Counted from the first letter of the stretch, positions 43,291-52,664 are shown. The stretch: DNA of 64,000 nucleotides from an uncultured Pseudohongiella sp. (GCA_951812715.1 OX638323.1:1426001-1490000); one strand, 5' to 3'. The notes: generated by a model not told the origin, from the letters alone. A program made the numbers and translations.

Positions 43291-44010
43291 TTACGTTACT
43301 GCCGCGGAATCGGGAAACATCTTGCGGTTCAATAGCTTCAGCGCGTCCTGCGCGTTGTTGCGCAAGAATTCGTCTTCGCTGCCCAGATCCCTGAGAAAGC
43401 CATGTCCGGATTTCTCATAAAGGTGCAATTCCAGTTGGGAGTTGTCCCGGCAGATTCGTTCAAGTAGCGAAATGTTCTCAGGGCCTGCATGGGCGTCCTC
43501 CTTGCCCATGATGATGGTGATGGGCATTTGTAACTCGGCCATGAAATCAAACCCGGGGGCGAGCGCGTCTTGATTGGGCATGCCCCAGGGCAATGGATAG
43601 ACCGATAAACTCGTGCCCGCGAAGCCCAGCCTGTTCAACTCAAGCAGGAAGTTGCCGCCAATGCAAAAGCCGGCCACGGTATCTATTCCTTCTTCGATCA
43701 CGAATCGATAGAGTCGCCGGCAGAATTCCCCGTCCTTGAGTTTATGGCGTCTTGCATAGGCGGCCTCCCTGGTTTGCTCGGGGAGTTCTCCATAAGCCTG
43801 CCAGGGATTGACCAGATAAACACGCGCCCTACCTTGGCCCAGATGGGCCGCCAACTGGCGATAGAACGGGGTGTCACCGTAAATATCGGGCAATATCGCT
43901 ATTTTTCGCAGCGCGTTCGCGGCGCCGAAACATAGCGTTGTGACCGACTGTTGCAACACTTGCGGCGCCGGCGGTGGAGCGAAGAATTTTGCAAGTTCGG
44001 GATGGCACAT
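43291..44010 (-). CDS. Dienelactone-hydrolase-family alpha/beta hydrolase
   Basis: The protein is 239 aa, cytosolic. After a leader, KIAILPDIYGDTPFYRQLAA is the oxyanion/strand region. The nucleophile elbow is TVAGFCIGGNFLLEL (Cys in GxCxGG as in dienelactone hydrolase). The acid is in TIIMGKEDAHAGPEN, and the catalytic His in EKSGHGFLRDLG. The substrate is unknown. Its stop lies five bases from the stop of the convergent chelatase-like gene; its start faces the CoA-transferase gene across a 140-bp divergent promoter region. Confidence 0.85.
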   Translation of the reverse strand: MCHPELAKFFAPPPAPQVLQQSVTTLCFGAANALRKIAILPDIYGDTPFYRQLAAHLGQGRARVYLVNPWQAYGELPEQTREAAYARRHKLKDGEFCRRLYRFVIEEGIDTVAGFCIGGNFLLELNRLGFAGTSLSVYPLPWGMPNQDALAPGFDFMAELQMPITIIMGKEDAHAGPENISLLERICRDNSQLELHLYEKSGHGFLRDLGSEDEFLRNNAQDALKLLNRKMFPDSAAVT

Positions 44011-44150
44011 TACCGGTCAACTCCAAAGAATGCTCGGCGCGGGAATGATAGCAGCAGCCCAATCCTTGCGCTTGAGTTGCGCGTGAGCAAAGATTCAGGC
44101 TGGATTTGTCTTATCATGATGCGCGCTGTGGAGACGAAGGCAGGAATCGA

Positions 44151-45539
44151 ATGAAGAGCGTGCCCATCATCAATGCGCGGCAGGCCGCCGCCAAAGTCCG
44201 TTCCGGTGACGCGCTGCTCGTTGGCGGCTTCGGCATGACTGGAACTCCGGTCCACCTGTTACACGCGCTTGCTGAAACCGACACGCGCAATATCGCCTTT
44301 ATCGGCAACAACATCGGTGAGTCGGGTCTCGGCGGCAGCCGACTGTTGCGCAACGGCCAGCTCAGCAAGATGATGGGCTCTTTCTTCACCAGCAATCCCG
44401 AAGCGGTAGCCGCGGCGCAATCCGGAGTTATCGAAGCCAAATTGATTCCGCAGGGGACTTTCGCCGAAGCGCTGCGCGCCGGCGGCGCGGGCATCGGCGG
44501 ATTTTTCACACCGACATCCGTGGACACCCAGCTTGCCGAGGGCTGCGAGATACGTGTAATTAACGGTCGTAAGATGGTTTTCGTCGAGCCCATCAGGGGC
44601 GACATCGCCTTCATACGCGCCTGGCGCGCCGATACCGCGGGCAACCTGCAATACCGCATGACCGAAAGCAACTTCAATCGGGCAATAGCGACCGCCGCCG
44701 AAACCGTGATCGCCGAGGTAGAGGAAATCGTTCCCACGGGCGAGATCCACCCGGATGCCATACACACGCCCGGCTGTTTTGTCGATTACCTGGTGCAGGC
44801 AAACGTGCGCCTCGAACATCTGGGCACATCGGCCTCCATCGCCGACAGCACCAAGAAAACGAATCCGGCGCGCATGACCATGGCGGCGGTCGCCTTGAGG
44901 CAACTGCGGCGCGGCGATGTCGTCAATCTCGGCGTCGGCATTCCCACCCTGATCGCCGACCTCATCAGCCCGGACGACGGCATCATCCTGCATTCGGAGA
45001 ACGGCATGTTGGGAATGGGGCCGGAACCGACCACGGGCGGCGCCATGGATTTTCCGGTTAATGCGGGCAAGATTCCCGTAACCGCCCTGCCGGGCGCGAG
45101 TTATTTCGACAGCGCCGATTCATTCGCGATGATCCGCGGCGGCCATATCGACGTCGCGATCATGGGTGGATTGCAAGTCGATCAGCATGCCAATCTCGCC
45201 AACTGGGCGGCGCCGAACCGGCCGCTGCTCGGCGTCGGCGGGGCGATGGATCTGGCGAGTGGAGCGAAGCGGCTGGTCGTAACCATGACCCATGTAAACA
45301 AGGATGGCGCGAGCAAGGTCGTGGAAAACTGCGATTTACCGCTGACGGCAAGCGGCGCCGTGGACCTGTTGATCACCGACCTTGCCGTATTCGAATTCGA
45401 TGACGGCGGCATGACGCTGAGCGCATTGATGCCAGGCAGTTCAGTGGATACAGTGCGCCGGCATACCGTGGCGAATTATCGAACTTCGGACCGGCTCGAA
45501 ACCATCGCCGCCGGATTCAGTCGTTGCGCACCGTCCTGA
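44151..45539 (+). CDS. Fused-subunit 3-oxoacid/acetate-type CoA-transferase (family I)
   Basis: The protein is 462 aa, start ATG 44151 after AGGA. The alpha half begins [20 protein letters not shown] and has [20 protein letters not shown]; the beta half begins [20 protein letters not shown]. The catalytic Glu is in [15 protein letters not shown] and the end has [20 protein letters not shown]. The two subunits that are separate in many bacteria are fused here. The enzyme exchanges CoA between acyl-CoA and a free acid, such as succinyl-CoA and acetoacetate. With the acetoacetyl-CoA synthetase and MaoC hydratase nearby this suggests ketone-body or beta-keto acid use. It overlaps the convergent FGE gene by 23 bases. 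Confidence 0.88.
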   Translation: MKSVPIINARQAAAKVRSGDALLVGGFGMTGTPVHLLHALAETDTRNIAFIGNNIGESGLGGSRLLRNGQLSKMMGSFFTSNPEAVAAAQSGVIEAKLIPQGTFAEALRAGGAGIGGFFTPTSVDTQLAEGCEIRVINGRKMVFVEPIRGDIAFIRAWRADTAGNLQYRMTESNFNRAIATAAETVIAEVEEIVPTGEIHPDAIHTPGCFVDYLVQANVRLEHLGTSASIADSTKKTNPARMTMAAVALRQLRRGDVVNLGVGIPTLIADLISPDDGIILHSENGMLGMGPEPTTGGAMDFPVNAGKIPVTALPGASYFDSADSFAMIRGGHIDVAIMGGLQVDQHANLANWAAPNRPLLGVGGAMDLASGAKRLVVTMTHVNKDGASKVVENCDLPLTASGAVDLLITDLAVFEFDDGGMTLSALMPGSSVDTVRRHTVANYRTSDRLETIAAGFSRCAPS

Positions 45540-46524
45540 AGCCGATGTGGCTGGCGCCGAGTCCGGCATCCGCGGATTGCCGCGCCGACGGCCGGTAGCG
45601 CAGGCAATAATTCGGGGCGCAAAGGAAGGATCCGCCCTTGATGACCTTCACCGGCATGCCGCCATTCCGATAGTCGAAGCTCTGCTCTTCCGCCGGACCG
45701 GCGGGATCGGCGGCATCTCCCGGTATGTGTCCCGGTGCGTACCAGTTGGTTGTCCACTCCCAGGCGTTGCCGATAAGATCGTAAGCGCCATAATCGTTTT
45801 TCTCGAAACAGCCCGCCGGCGCCAGACCGCGATGCTCGTCTTCACCAGTGTTTGAAACGGGAAAATTGCCCTGCCAGGTATTGGCGCGATGATGACCGCC
45901 GGGAGCGAGTTCATCGCCATCCCAGGGCCAGGTTCCATTGCGTTTGCCGCGCGCCGCCAACTCAAATTGCGCTTCGGTCGGCAGTCCCCGGCCCACCCAG
46001 TCGGCATATGCCTTTGCGTCCTCCCAGGCGACATGCACCACCGGATAATTATCCTTGCCTTCGATCGTGCTGCCTGGACCCGCGGGCTGGCGCCAATTAG
46101 CGCCGGGCACGTACGACCACCAGTTGGCCGGCGCCCGACCTGCTTCGGGCGGCGTGAACACAGCGGACCCCGGCACGAGCGATTCCGCGGGCACGCCGGG
46201 CCAGTCCGCGGGATTCGGCTGGCGCTCGGCCACGGTGACATAGTCGGTTTCGGCAACGAACCGAGCGTACTGTGCGTTCGTCACCTCGTGACTGTCGATC
46301 CAGAATCCGGAAACAGTGACTTCATGCGCCGGTCCTTCCTCGGGATAGGCGTTGTTGTCGCCCATTACGAAGGTCGCGCTGTCGATTCGCACCTGGGCGC
46401 CAAAATCCCGCAGGCAGCTATGGGTTTCCGCCGCCTGGCCCTGTCCGCCGCCGACGGCAAGCGCCACGGCAGTGGCCGCGACCAATAGAGTAAGGGGTTG
46501 CTGTACGGTCCCGCGGGCGCTCAT
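45517..46524 (-). CDS. Exported formylglycine-generating-enzyme family (SUMF1/FGE) protein
   Basis: The protein is 335 aa, start ATG 46524 (an in-frame upstream start adds a basic leader). Signal peptide [20 protein letters not shown]. The FGE-sulfatase fold shows [20 protein letters not shown], then [20 protein letters not shown] and [20 protein letters not shown]. The copper-binding Cys pair of true FGEs is present: [23 protein letters not shown] converts Cys to formylglycine in sulfatases, normally in the cytosol of bacteria. No sulfatase is encoded in the window, so the client would be elsewhere, or the protein may have another role. Confidence 0.85.
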   Translation of the reverse strand: MSARGTVQQPLTLLVAATAVALAVGGGQGQAAETHSCLRDFGAQVRIDSATFVMGDNNAYPEEGPAHEVTVSGFWIDSHEVTNAQYARFVAETDYVTVAERQPNPADWPGVPAESLVPGSAVFTPPEAGRAPANWWSYVPGANWRQPAGPGSTIEGKDNYPVVHVAWEDAKAYADWVGRGLPTEAQFELAARGKRNGTWPWDGDELAPGGHHRANTWQGNFPVSNTGEDEHRGLAPAGCFEKNDYGAYDLIGNAWEWTTNWYAPGHIPGDAADPAGPAEEQSFDYRNGGMPVKVIKGGSFLCAPNYCLRYRPSARQSADAGLGASHIGFRTVRND

Positions 46525-47053
46525 GAGCTTGTCTCGCCGTGGTTGCTTCCAGAAGGGCAAAAATAGCACCTAACTTAAGGTGGTGACAGTGCCAACCGGA
46601 ACAGCCGGAATTTCGACAACCAGAACACCGGACGCCCGCGCGCGCCCGAACGCCGGGAACGGGCCATGCGGCGCGCGTATACCCTAAGAATATAGCTAGT
46701 CCCGGTCTCATATGCGCTGAACCCGCGCACGCGGTTGATTTTTCCGTCCGTTGCACTCAATATATCCATAAAGGACTGGGGATTCCCGGTCGACAATTGG
46801 CCTCGGTGGATCATCGGGGCCTTTTGTTTTCAAGGGAAGCGTTTCAGACCCCACCCCTCCATGGATCAAACTGGCGAGGGGAAGACGATGACAATCCCGA
46901 CTGGCACTTACCATACCCACTTCCGGACGGTTCGCCGCAAGCCCGGATGCGCCTGGAACGCTCGCATCCACGCACCACGTTGACATCGGTAAAGATCGGG
47001 CACTAGTATCGCGTGAAACTTTGCCATCGGCCCGGAACCGCGGAGAAAACCTC
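46525..47053. other. Intergenic stretch with GC-rich segment and a terminator
   Basis: Apart from the hairpin at 46799-46830 I see no gene. 46600-46690 is GC-rich with no supported frame. Confidence 0.4.
46799..46830 (+). terminator. Orphan intrinsic terminator
   Basis: GGCCTCGGT pairs with ATCGGGGCC (two wobble pairs) around GGATC and is followed by TTTTGTTTT. No plus-strand gene ends nearby, so it may terminate an unannotated small RNA or transcript from 46560-46800. Confidence 0.65.
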
Positions 47054-48076
47054 ATGACTTTCAGCCGCAATAGCTTGCCGACAATTCTTGCATCGTCGAT
47101 TGTTGTCACCGGAAACGTCCTTGCCCAGCAGAACAGTGTCCTGCCCGATTACCCGAACTCTTACCAGATCGTCAGGGATGTCGTGACCTTGCCCGCTGGC
47201 CGCGCGATGGGATCGAGCAATGCGGTCGATGTGGATTCCGCGGGCAATATCTGGCTGTTCGAGCGTTGCGGGATGAACAGTTGCTCGGAATCGGACATGG
47301 ATCCGATTATGAAGTTCAGCCCCGAAGGCGAGTTTCTGTTCAGCTTTGGCGCGGGCATGTTCGTTTTCCCCCACGGCATTATCGTCGATGAGGATGACAA
47401 TCTCTGGATCGTGGACGCGGGCGTGGAAGACGGCGTCAAGGGCAACCAGATCTTCAAGTTCAACCAGCAAGGTGACATCCTGATCGAACTGGGCCAGCCC
47501 GGAATTCGCGGTGACGGGCCGGATCTGTTCAACGAACCTTCCGATCTGGCTATCGGTCCGGATGGCACGATCTATATCGCGGACGGCCACATCAATCCCG
47601 AATCGAACCGCCGAATTATGCACTTGACCGCCGAAGGCGAATTTATCGAAGCCTGGGGAGAGCAAGGCAGCGGCCCACTCCAGTTCGAGTGTCCCCATTC
47701 GTTGGCGATTGATTCCCAAGGCCGAATCTACGTTGGCGACCGCACCAACAACAGATTGCAAGTGCTGGCCGCGGACGGCAGCCTGCTGGCGATCTGGGAA
47801 CATTTCGGCAGACCGAGCGGGGTCAGGATTCACAACGACACGCTATATGTCGTCGATTCTGAATCACGCGCGGCCGAGGGCGAGTACGGCTACAACCCCG
47901 GCTGGCATCGGGGCATCTACGTCGGGACGCTTGACGGCGCCATCACCGACTTCATTCCCGATCCCAGCCCAAGTGGCGGCACCAGTTTTCCGGAAGGCTT
48001 TTCGGTTGACGACAACGGCGTGATCTGGGGCGCGTCGGTAGGCGATCGCGAAGTGCTGAAGTTCGTACGGCAATAA
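47054..48076 (+). CDS. Exported NHL-repeat six-bladed beta-propeller
   Basis: The protein is 340 aa, start ATG 47054 after GGAG. Signal peptide SLPTILASSIVVTGNVLAQQ. NHL repeats follow: SNAVDVDSAGNIWLFERCG, then FPHGIIVDEDDNLWIVDAG and NEPSDLAIGPDGTIYIADGH, CPHSLAIDSQGRIYVGDRTN. Periplasmic proteins of this group include lyase-like and peptidyl-alpha-hydroxyglycine-lyase relatives, but I see no catalytic residues I can name. It is 25 bases upstream of the MaoC gene and co-oriented. Confidence 0.8.
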   Translation: MTFSRNSLPTILASSIVVTGNVLAQQNSVLPDYPNSYQIVRDVVTLPAGRAMGSSNAVDVDSAGNIWLFERCGMNSCSESDMDPIMKFSPEGEFLFSFGAGMFVFPHGIIVDEDDNLWIVDAGVEDGVKGNQIFKFNQQGDILIELGQPGIRGDGPDLFNEPSDLAIGPDGTIYIADGHINPESNRRIMHLTAEGEFIEAWGEQGSGPLQFECPHSLAIDSQGRIYVGDRTNNRLQVLAADGSLLAIWEHFGRPSGVRIHNDTLYVVDSESRAAEGEYGYNPGWHRGIYVGTLDGAITDFIPDPSPSGGTSFPEGFSVDDNGVIWGASVGDREVLKFVRQ

Positions 48077-48100
48077 CCGCGTCCAGGGAGGTTTTCAGCG

Positions 48101-48559
48101 ATGGCGATGCCGAATTATTTTGAAGAATTTGAAGTTGGAATGACGCAAAAATTCGGCAAATATCACGTAACCAGGGAGGAAATCCTGGAGTTCGCCGGAA
48201 AGTATGATCGGCAGCCGTTTCATCTCTCCGACGAGGCGGCGAAGGCGACGCTTTTCGGAAGTCTCTGCGCATCCGGCTGGCATACCTGCGCCATGTCCAT
48301 GCGCATGATCGTCGAGAACATGACCGGGGGCGCGAAAGGCGCGTTGGGGTCGCCCGGCATTGATGAATTGCGCTGGACCAAACCGGTTTTTCCGGGCGAC
48401 ACCTTGCACGTGGAATCGACCATAATCGACAAGCAGGAGTCGCGTTCGCGCCCGAATATGGGCACGATTTTCATGCACAACAAGGTTTTCAACCAGAACG
48501 ATGAACTGGTCATGAGCAACAAGCCCATGGTCATGTTCCGAAAACGTGATCCTGGTTAG
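48101..48559 (+). CDS. MaoC-family (R)-hydratase
   Basis: The protein is 152 aa, cytosolic hot-dog fold. The catalytic-type segment is VTREEILEFAGKYDRQPFHL (Asp-His), and next ASGWHTCAMSMRMIVENMTG. The remainder WTKPVFPGDTLHVESTIID is typical of the family end. These enzymes hydrate 2-enoyl-CoA. AGGGAGG gives a strong ribosome site before ATG 48101. It may work with the acetoacetyl-CoA synthetase encoded convergently 15 bases away. Confidence 0.85.
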   Translation: MAMPNYFEEFEVGMTQKFGKYHVTREEILEFAGKYDRQPFHLSDEAAKATLFGSLCASGWHTCAMSMRMIVENMTGGAKGALGSPGIDELRWTKPVFPGDTLHVESTIIDKQESRSRPNMGTIFMHNKVFNQNDELVMSNKPMVMFRKRDPG

Positions 48560-48573
48560 GTCTGGCCTTGCCG

Positions 48574-50523
48574 CTACTGTAGTTCCGGCAGATTCCGATA
48601 CAGTTCCAGCGCTTCTGGATTGGCCAACGCGTCGGTGTTCGTGACCGGCCGGCCATGCACCACGTCGCGCACCGCAAGTTCCACGATCTTGCCGCTCAAG
48701 GTTCGCGGAATATCTTCAACCGCCAGAATCACGGCTGGCGCATGGCGCGGCGAGGCGCCGGCGCGGATCGTCCGGCGAATCGATTGTCGGAGGTCTTCGC
48801 TGAGCGCGGCTCCGTCTCTCAATACGACGAACAGAACGACCCGGACATCGCCTCTCCATTCCTGGCCGATGCAGATGCTGTCGATGATCTCGTCGAGTTT
48901 CTCCACCTGCCGGTAAATCTCGGCGGTTCCGATACGCACTCCGCCCGGATTGAGCACGGCGTCGGAGCGGCCGTGAATGATGACTCCACCATTTGTTGTC
49001 AATTCGCCGTAGTCGCCATGCGTCCAGACGTTCGGGAAAATTTCGAAATAGGCGCTGCGATATTTCCTGTCGCCGGGATCGTTCCAGAATCCGATGGGCG
49101 CGCTCGGAAACGGTTGCGCACAAACCATTTCGCCTTTCTCGCCAATCACCGGCTCGCCATCCTCATTGCGGAATTCCATCGCCATGCCCAGACCGGGACA
49201 TTGAATCTCGCCTTCCCGCACCGGCAGGCATTCATTGCCGAGCACAAAGCAGGAAATGATGTCGGTGCCGCCGGATATGGATGACAGGCAGACATCCTGC
49301 TTCACATCACGATAGACATAACTGAAACTTTCTTGGGAAAGCGGGGAGCCGGTCGACAGAATCGTCCGCAGCGCGGAAAGATCATGAGTTTCGCGCGGCA
49401 CCAGATGTTCCTTTTCTATCGCCGCGATGTATTTGGCGCTGATTCCGAAGACCGAGATTCGCTCCTCTTGCGCCATATCAAGCAAGGCGCCCGGGCCGGG
49501 ATGAAACGGTGAACCATCGTAAAGCACCAGCGTCGCGCCGCTGGCGAGACCGCTGACGAGCCAGTTCCACATCATCCAGCCGCAAGTGGTGAAGTAGAAG
49601 AACACATCCTCCGGCCCCAGACCCACGTGCAACTGGTGCTCCTTCAGATGCTGGATCAGCGCGCCGCCGGCGCCGTGAACAATGCATTTGGGTTCGCCCG
49701 TGGTGCCCGATGAATACATGATGTAAAGCGGATGATCGAATGGGAGCTGTTCGAAATAGAGGGCGGCGGTGTTCGCGGTAACCAGATAGTCTTCCAGCCT
49801 GACGGCCTTCGGTATAGCGGATAGGTTATCGCCGATTTCAGCTACCGGCGCCACGACAACTTGCACGAGACTGTTGATATTCTCGGCGATCCGCTTCACT
49901 CGCGGCAGACAATCTATCTTCTTGCCGTCGTAAAAATAGCCATCGCAGGCGATCAGCACCTTGGGGGAAATCTGGCCGAACCGGTCCATGACTCCGGTGA
50001 AACCGAATTCCGGCGAGCACGATGACCAGATCGCGCCGATACTCGCGCTGGCCAACATGCCGATCAGCGTTTCCGGAACATTTGGCATGAGTGTCGCGAC
50101 CCGATCCCCTGGGGCAACACCGCTCGCTCTCAGCGCCGCCGCCAATTGTTCGACGCGCTCGAACAGTTCGGCGTAACTCAGCGTCCGCCGCTCGCCATTC
50201 TCAAGCCGGGCAACAATGGCTGTGCCATCGTCACGGCGGCGCAGCAGATTCTCCGCGAAGTTCAGCCGGGCGCCGCTGAACCAGGTCGCGCCGGGAAACT
50301 TGTCACCATCGACCAACACCTGATCCCAGGGCGCCGACGAAATGACTCCGGTGAATTGCCAGACCTGTTCCCAAAAGGCTGCGGGATTTTCGACCGACCA
50401 GCGATGCAGCTCGCCGTAATCCTGAAATCGCAAGTCGAGCCGCGCTTCAAGCCGGCGCGCAAATTCCCGCATACCACTAGTGCTGATGCGCCCGCTCGAT
50501 GGCCGCCAAAGTGGTTCGCTCAA
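48574..50523 (-). CDS. aacS: Acetoacetyl-CoA synthetase (acetoacetate-CoA ligase)
   Basis: The protein is 649 aa, close to the AacS standard of about 650. It belongs to the ANL superfamily: the phosphate loop is YIMYSSGTTGEPKCIVHG, A5-like motif VYRDVKQDVCLSSISGGTDI, the ADP/hinge region WTHGDYGELTTNGGVIIHGR and the catalytic Lys in IPRTLSGKIVELAV. The N-terminal MSEPLWRPSSGRISTSGMRE and the ACS-like DRFGQISPKVLIACDGYFYD are typical of AacS rather than acetyl-CoA synthetase. It activates acetoacetate with ATP. Start is a TTG (50523) after GGAAGGGAAA. Confidence 0.92.
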   Translation of the reverse strand: MSEPLWRPSSGRISTSGMREFARRLEARLDLRFQDYGELHRWSVENPAAFWEQVWQFTGVISSAPWDQVLVDGDKFPGATWFSGARLNFAENLLRRRDDGTAIVARLENGERRTLSYAELFERVEQLAAALRASGVAPGDRVATLMPNVPETLIGMLASASIGAIWSSCSPEFGFTGVMDRFGQISPKVLIACDGYFYDGKKIDCLPRVKRIAENINSLVQVVVAPVAEIGDNLSAIPKAVRLEDYLVTANTAALYFEQLPFDHPLYIMYSSGTTGEPKCIVHGAGGALIQHLKEHQLHVGLGPEDVFFYFTTCGWMMWNWLVSGLASGATLVLYDGSPFHPGPGALLDMAQEERISVFGISAKYIAAIEKEHLVPRETHDLSALRTILSTGSPLSQESFSYVYRDVKQDVCLSSISGGTDIISCFVLGNECLPVREGEIQCPGLGMAMEFRNEDGEPVIGEKGEMVCAQPFPSAPIGFWNDPGDRKYRSAYFEIFPNVWTHGDYGELTTNGGVIIHGRSDAVLNPGGVRIGTAEIYRQVEKLDEIIDSICIGQEWRGDVRVVLFVVLRDGAALSEDLRQSIRRTIRAGASPRHAPAVILAVEDIPRTLSGKIVELAVRDVVHGRPVTNTDALANPEALELYRNLPELQ

Positions 50524-50635
50524 TTTCCCTTCCCCGCGCCTGCTTCGTGGGCGCGATTGACCAGCGGCGGGAGCAATCTCCCTTCAGTGGCGATTCGCCA
50601 ACTCCAGTTCTCCGCCGTTTACGCGTTCCACTCGA

Positions 50636-50773
50636 TCATCGGGTCTGATGCCCGCCGGACGGCGCCACCCGATTCCAGCCGGGGATGCGCGCCTGTGCTT
50701 CCGCGTAACTACCGTGCAACACCGCCAAGGCAATGACTATTCCGGAAACAATGCCGGGAAAGGCGCCCTTCAC
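50636..50773 (-). CDS. Very short exported peptide or truncated exported protein
   Basis: GTG 50773 follows GGAG at eight bases. The 45 codons read KGAFPGIVSGIVIALAVLHG then SYAEAQARIPGWNRVAP and end SGGHQTR-TGA. The N-terminal hydrophobic segment with an AEA-Q site is a convincing Sec signal peptide, leaving a mature peptide of about 20 residues. Either it is a genuine mini-protein upstream of aacS or the stub of a frameshifted exported protein, since another frame continues past the stop. Confidence 0.4.
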   Translation of the reverse strand: MKGAFPGIVSGIVIALAVLHGSYAEAQARIPGWNRVAPSGGHQTR

Positions 50774-50896
50774 TAGATTACTCCGGGAAAGATCTGGCCT
50801 GACAGCCGCAAAAGCCTATCACCGTCTGAACAGGCTGGCAAAAAGGAAATACCAGTCGTGCAGCGTTACAACCCGGCTTCAAAGGCTGCGGTCAGG

Positions 50897-51450
50897 TTAG
50901 TGATCCCGCGCTTCGCATCGCACCGATTCCATGAAGGCGCGCAATCCTGTTGCCTCATCTTTATCGAACCTTGCACCTGTTACGGTGAGATTCGCCATGC
51001 GGTCGAATCGGAATGTACGAAAATCTTGCCGCAGTTCGCACCAGGCGGAAAACATCCAGCCATCGGTCAAATTACAAATCACGAAAGGGCGCACACGGCG
51101 CTCGGTTTGATTTCCATCGCCGTGCTGGTAGTCGAATTGCGCAATCTGCCGCTGGCGGATCGCCTGGCGGAGCAAAGCGAGATCCGGTGTCGCGCTGTTC
51201 CTGCCTTGAAGACTGAAGTATGGAGCATCGGCGAGCTTACGTTGCTCTGGTTGAGGCATACTTGCCTGGATTTTCGCGCGCACTTCACGGGCCGCGGTCG
51301 CCAGTACTGGATCGCCCGTGCTTTCCACGAAAGAAAGACCTACGGCGAGCGCATCGACCTGGTCATGGGTAAACGTCACATTAGGCAGGTCAAAGCCCGG
51401 CCGCAGCAGATAGCCTACGCCGCCCTCGCCTTCAATCGGCAGGCCGCATG
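50897..51450 (-). pseudogene. WYL-domain (YafY-type) transcription regulator, N-terminal HTH lost
   Basis: The frame reads IEGEGGVGYLLRPGFDLPNV, then TFTHDQVDALAVGLSFVEST and the WYL core RQRQIAQFDYQHGDGNQTER. It ends ICNLTDGWMFSAWCELRQDF then RTFRFDRMANLTVTG. YafY regulators begin with about 60 residues of DeoR-like helix-turn-helix, which is absent: the frame enters unrelated bases near 51450 and hits TAA at 51488. An internal ATG/GTG at 51379 could still start a truncated product. An IS3 relic lies at the breakpoint. Confidence 0.75.
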
Positions 51451-51504
51451 TAGGGATTGACAGATTAAGCCGGTCTGCCCCGTGGCGTTACTAGCGGAGC
51501 CGAA

Positions 51505-51575
51505 TCGACCGGATGTTACGGTCTGAAACTGCTGCTGGAAAGCTAGCCGCGCTATGGCTGTCCCACGCTGCAGCC
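51505..51575 (+). mobile_element. IS3 OrfB relic fragment at the breakpoint of the WYL gene
   Basis: Bases CTGGAAAGCTAGCCGCGCTA then TGGCTGTCCCACGCTGC align with CTGGCGGAAAGCTACCCATG then CTATGAGTGTCCCACGCTGC of the OrfB stub near 14745-14773. Translated, it is LESxPRYGCPTLH with a stop inside. Like that stub, homology stops right after the CCCACGCTGC. Confidence 0.65.
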
Positions 51576-51655
51576 ACGCTGCAATACCGTTACGGGATTG
51601 TAAATTCATAAAAAGTGAATTATCGTTCATTTTTTATGAATGATGGTTCGATGCC

Positions 51656-52267
51656 ATGAGTCAATTGAGCGAAGCGCTCTTCACCACCACACAGCAGCGG
51701 GTTCTTGGCCTGTTGTACAACCGGCCCGACCGCAGTTTCTATACCAACGAAATCTTGCGGGCGACCGGAATGGGCGTCGCCACCATCAAGCGGGAACTCG
51801 ACCGCATGACCGCGGCTGGGCTTCTCAGCTTACGGCGCCAAGGCAATCAACTCCATTATCAGGCTAATCCCGATTGCCCCATCTATAATGAACTGCGCGG
51901 CATAATTCGCAAGACCATCGGCATGGTGGACGTGCTGCGCGAGGCGCTGGCGCCAGCAGCCGAAAACATCGTCTGGGGATTCGTCTTCGGGTCGGTCGCG
52001 AGCGGCAAGGATTCGGCCGGCAGCGACATTGATCTGATGCTGATCGGCGACCTGAGCTTTGCCGAAGCCGTCACCGCACTGCATCCGGCCCAAGAAGCCT
52101 TGTCGCGTGAAGTGAATCCCAAAGTGTTCCGCGTCGAAGAGTGGCAGCGCCTGCTTAGGGAAAATGACTCCTTCATACGAGAGTTGTCACGAAAGCCGCG
52201 CCTGGATGTTATGGGGAATTGGAATGAGTCTGGAAAACCTGATCGGAATCAGCCTGGAAACTATTGA
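51656..52267 (+). CDS. mntA: MNT-type nucleotidyltransferase with N-terminal winged helix
   Basis: The protein is 203 aa. N-terminal helix-turn-helix (TTTQQRVLGLLYNRPDRSFY then TNEILRATGMGVATIKRELD) and C-terminal minimal nucleotidyltransferase with FVFGSVASGKDSAGSDIDLM (G-S-x9-D-x-D). The MNT half is the antitoxin in MntA/HepT systems, where it AMPylates the HEPN partner, and the fused HTH could give autoregulation. The downstream HEPN gene overlaps by 44 bases. The family C-terminus probably ends near LRENDSFIREL, after which the sequence is the HEPN leader in another frame. Confidence 0.85.
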   Translation: MSQLSEALFTTTQQRVLGLLYNRPDRSFYTNEILRATGMGVATIKRELDRMTAAGLLSLRRQGNQLHYQANPDCPIYNELRGIIRKTIGMVDVLREALAPAAENIVWGFVFGSVASGKDSAGSDIDLMLIGDLSFAEAVTALHPAQEALSREVNPKVFRVEEWQRLLRENDSFIRELSRKPRLDVMGNWNESGKPDRNQPGNY

Positions 52268-52664
52268 ACCCGACAGGACAACCATCGCAAGACTTCTGGC
52301 AGCAGCGGAGCGCAACCTCAAGGATTCCCGTGTCGAAAATGTCAGCAACGAAACCCGATTTGACGCGGCATACAAGGCAATCATGCAACTGGCCAATGCA
52401 GCCTTGCAGGCCAACGGCTACAGAACGCTTACCAGCAAACCCGGACATCACATGACGATGATACAAGTGATGAATCTCACCATCGGGTTGGACCAAAATA
52501 CAATCATCGTATTGAACGGCTTACGAAAGCAACGCAATAATTCCGATTACTTTGGAGACATCATCCCGGCTTCCACCACGGCAGACTGTGTAAGTCATGC
52601 GGAAAATCTGAACAGGAACGTCCTGGACTGGATCAAGGCAAACCATCCGGAATTGATGGAATAA
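52224..52664 (+). CDS. HEPN-domain protein, partner of the MNT gene
   Basis: The protein is 146 aa. Helical throughout: LETIEPDRTTIARLLAAAER then NLKDSRVENVSNETRFDAAY with LANAALQANGYRTLTSKPGH. The HEPN-like catalytic segment is NGLRKQRNNSDYFGD, where the usual R-x4-6-H reads R-x-x-R-N, so RNase activity is uncertain. ENLNRNVLDWIKANHPE closes the bundle. ATG 52224 is preceded by TGGAA. In MntA/HepT pairs the HEPN protein is the toxin. Confidence 0.75.
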   Translation: MSLENLIGISLETIEPDRTTIARLLAAAERNLKDSRVENVSNETRFDAAYKAIMQLANAALQANGYRTLTSKPGHHMTMIQVMNLTIGLDQNTIIVLNGLRKQRNNSDYFGDIIPASTTADCVSHAENLNRNVLDWIKANHPELME

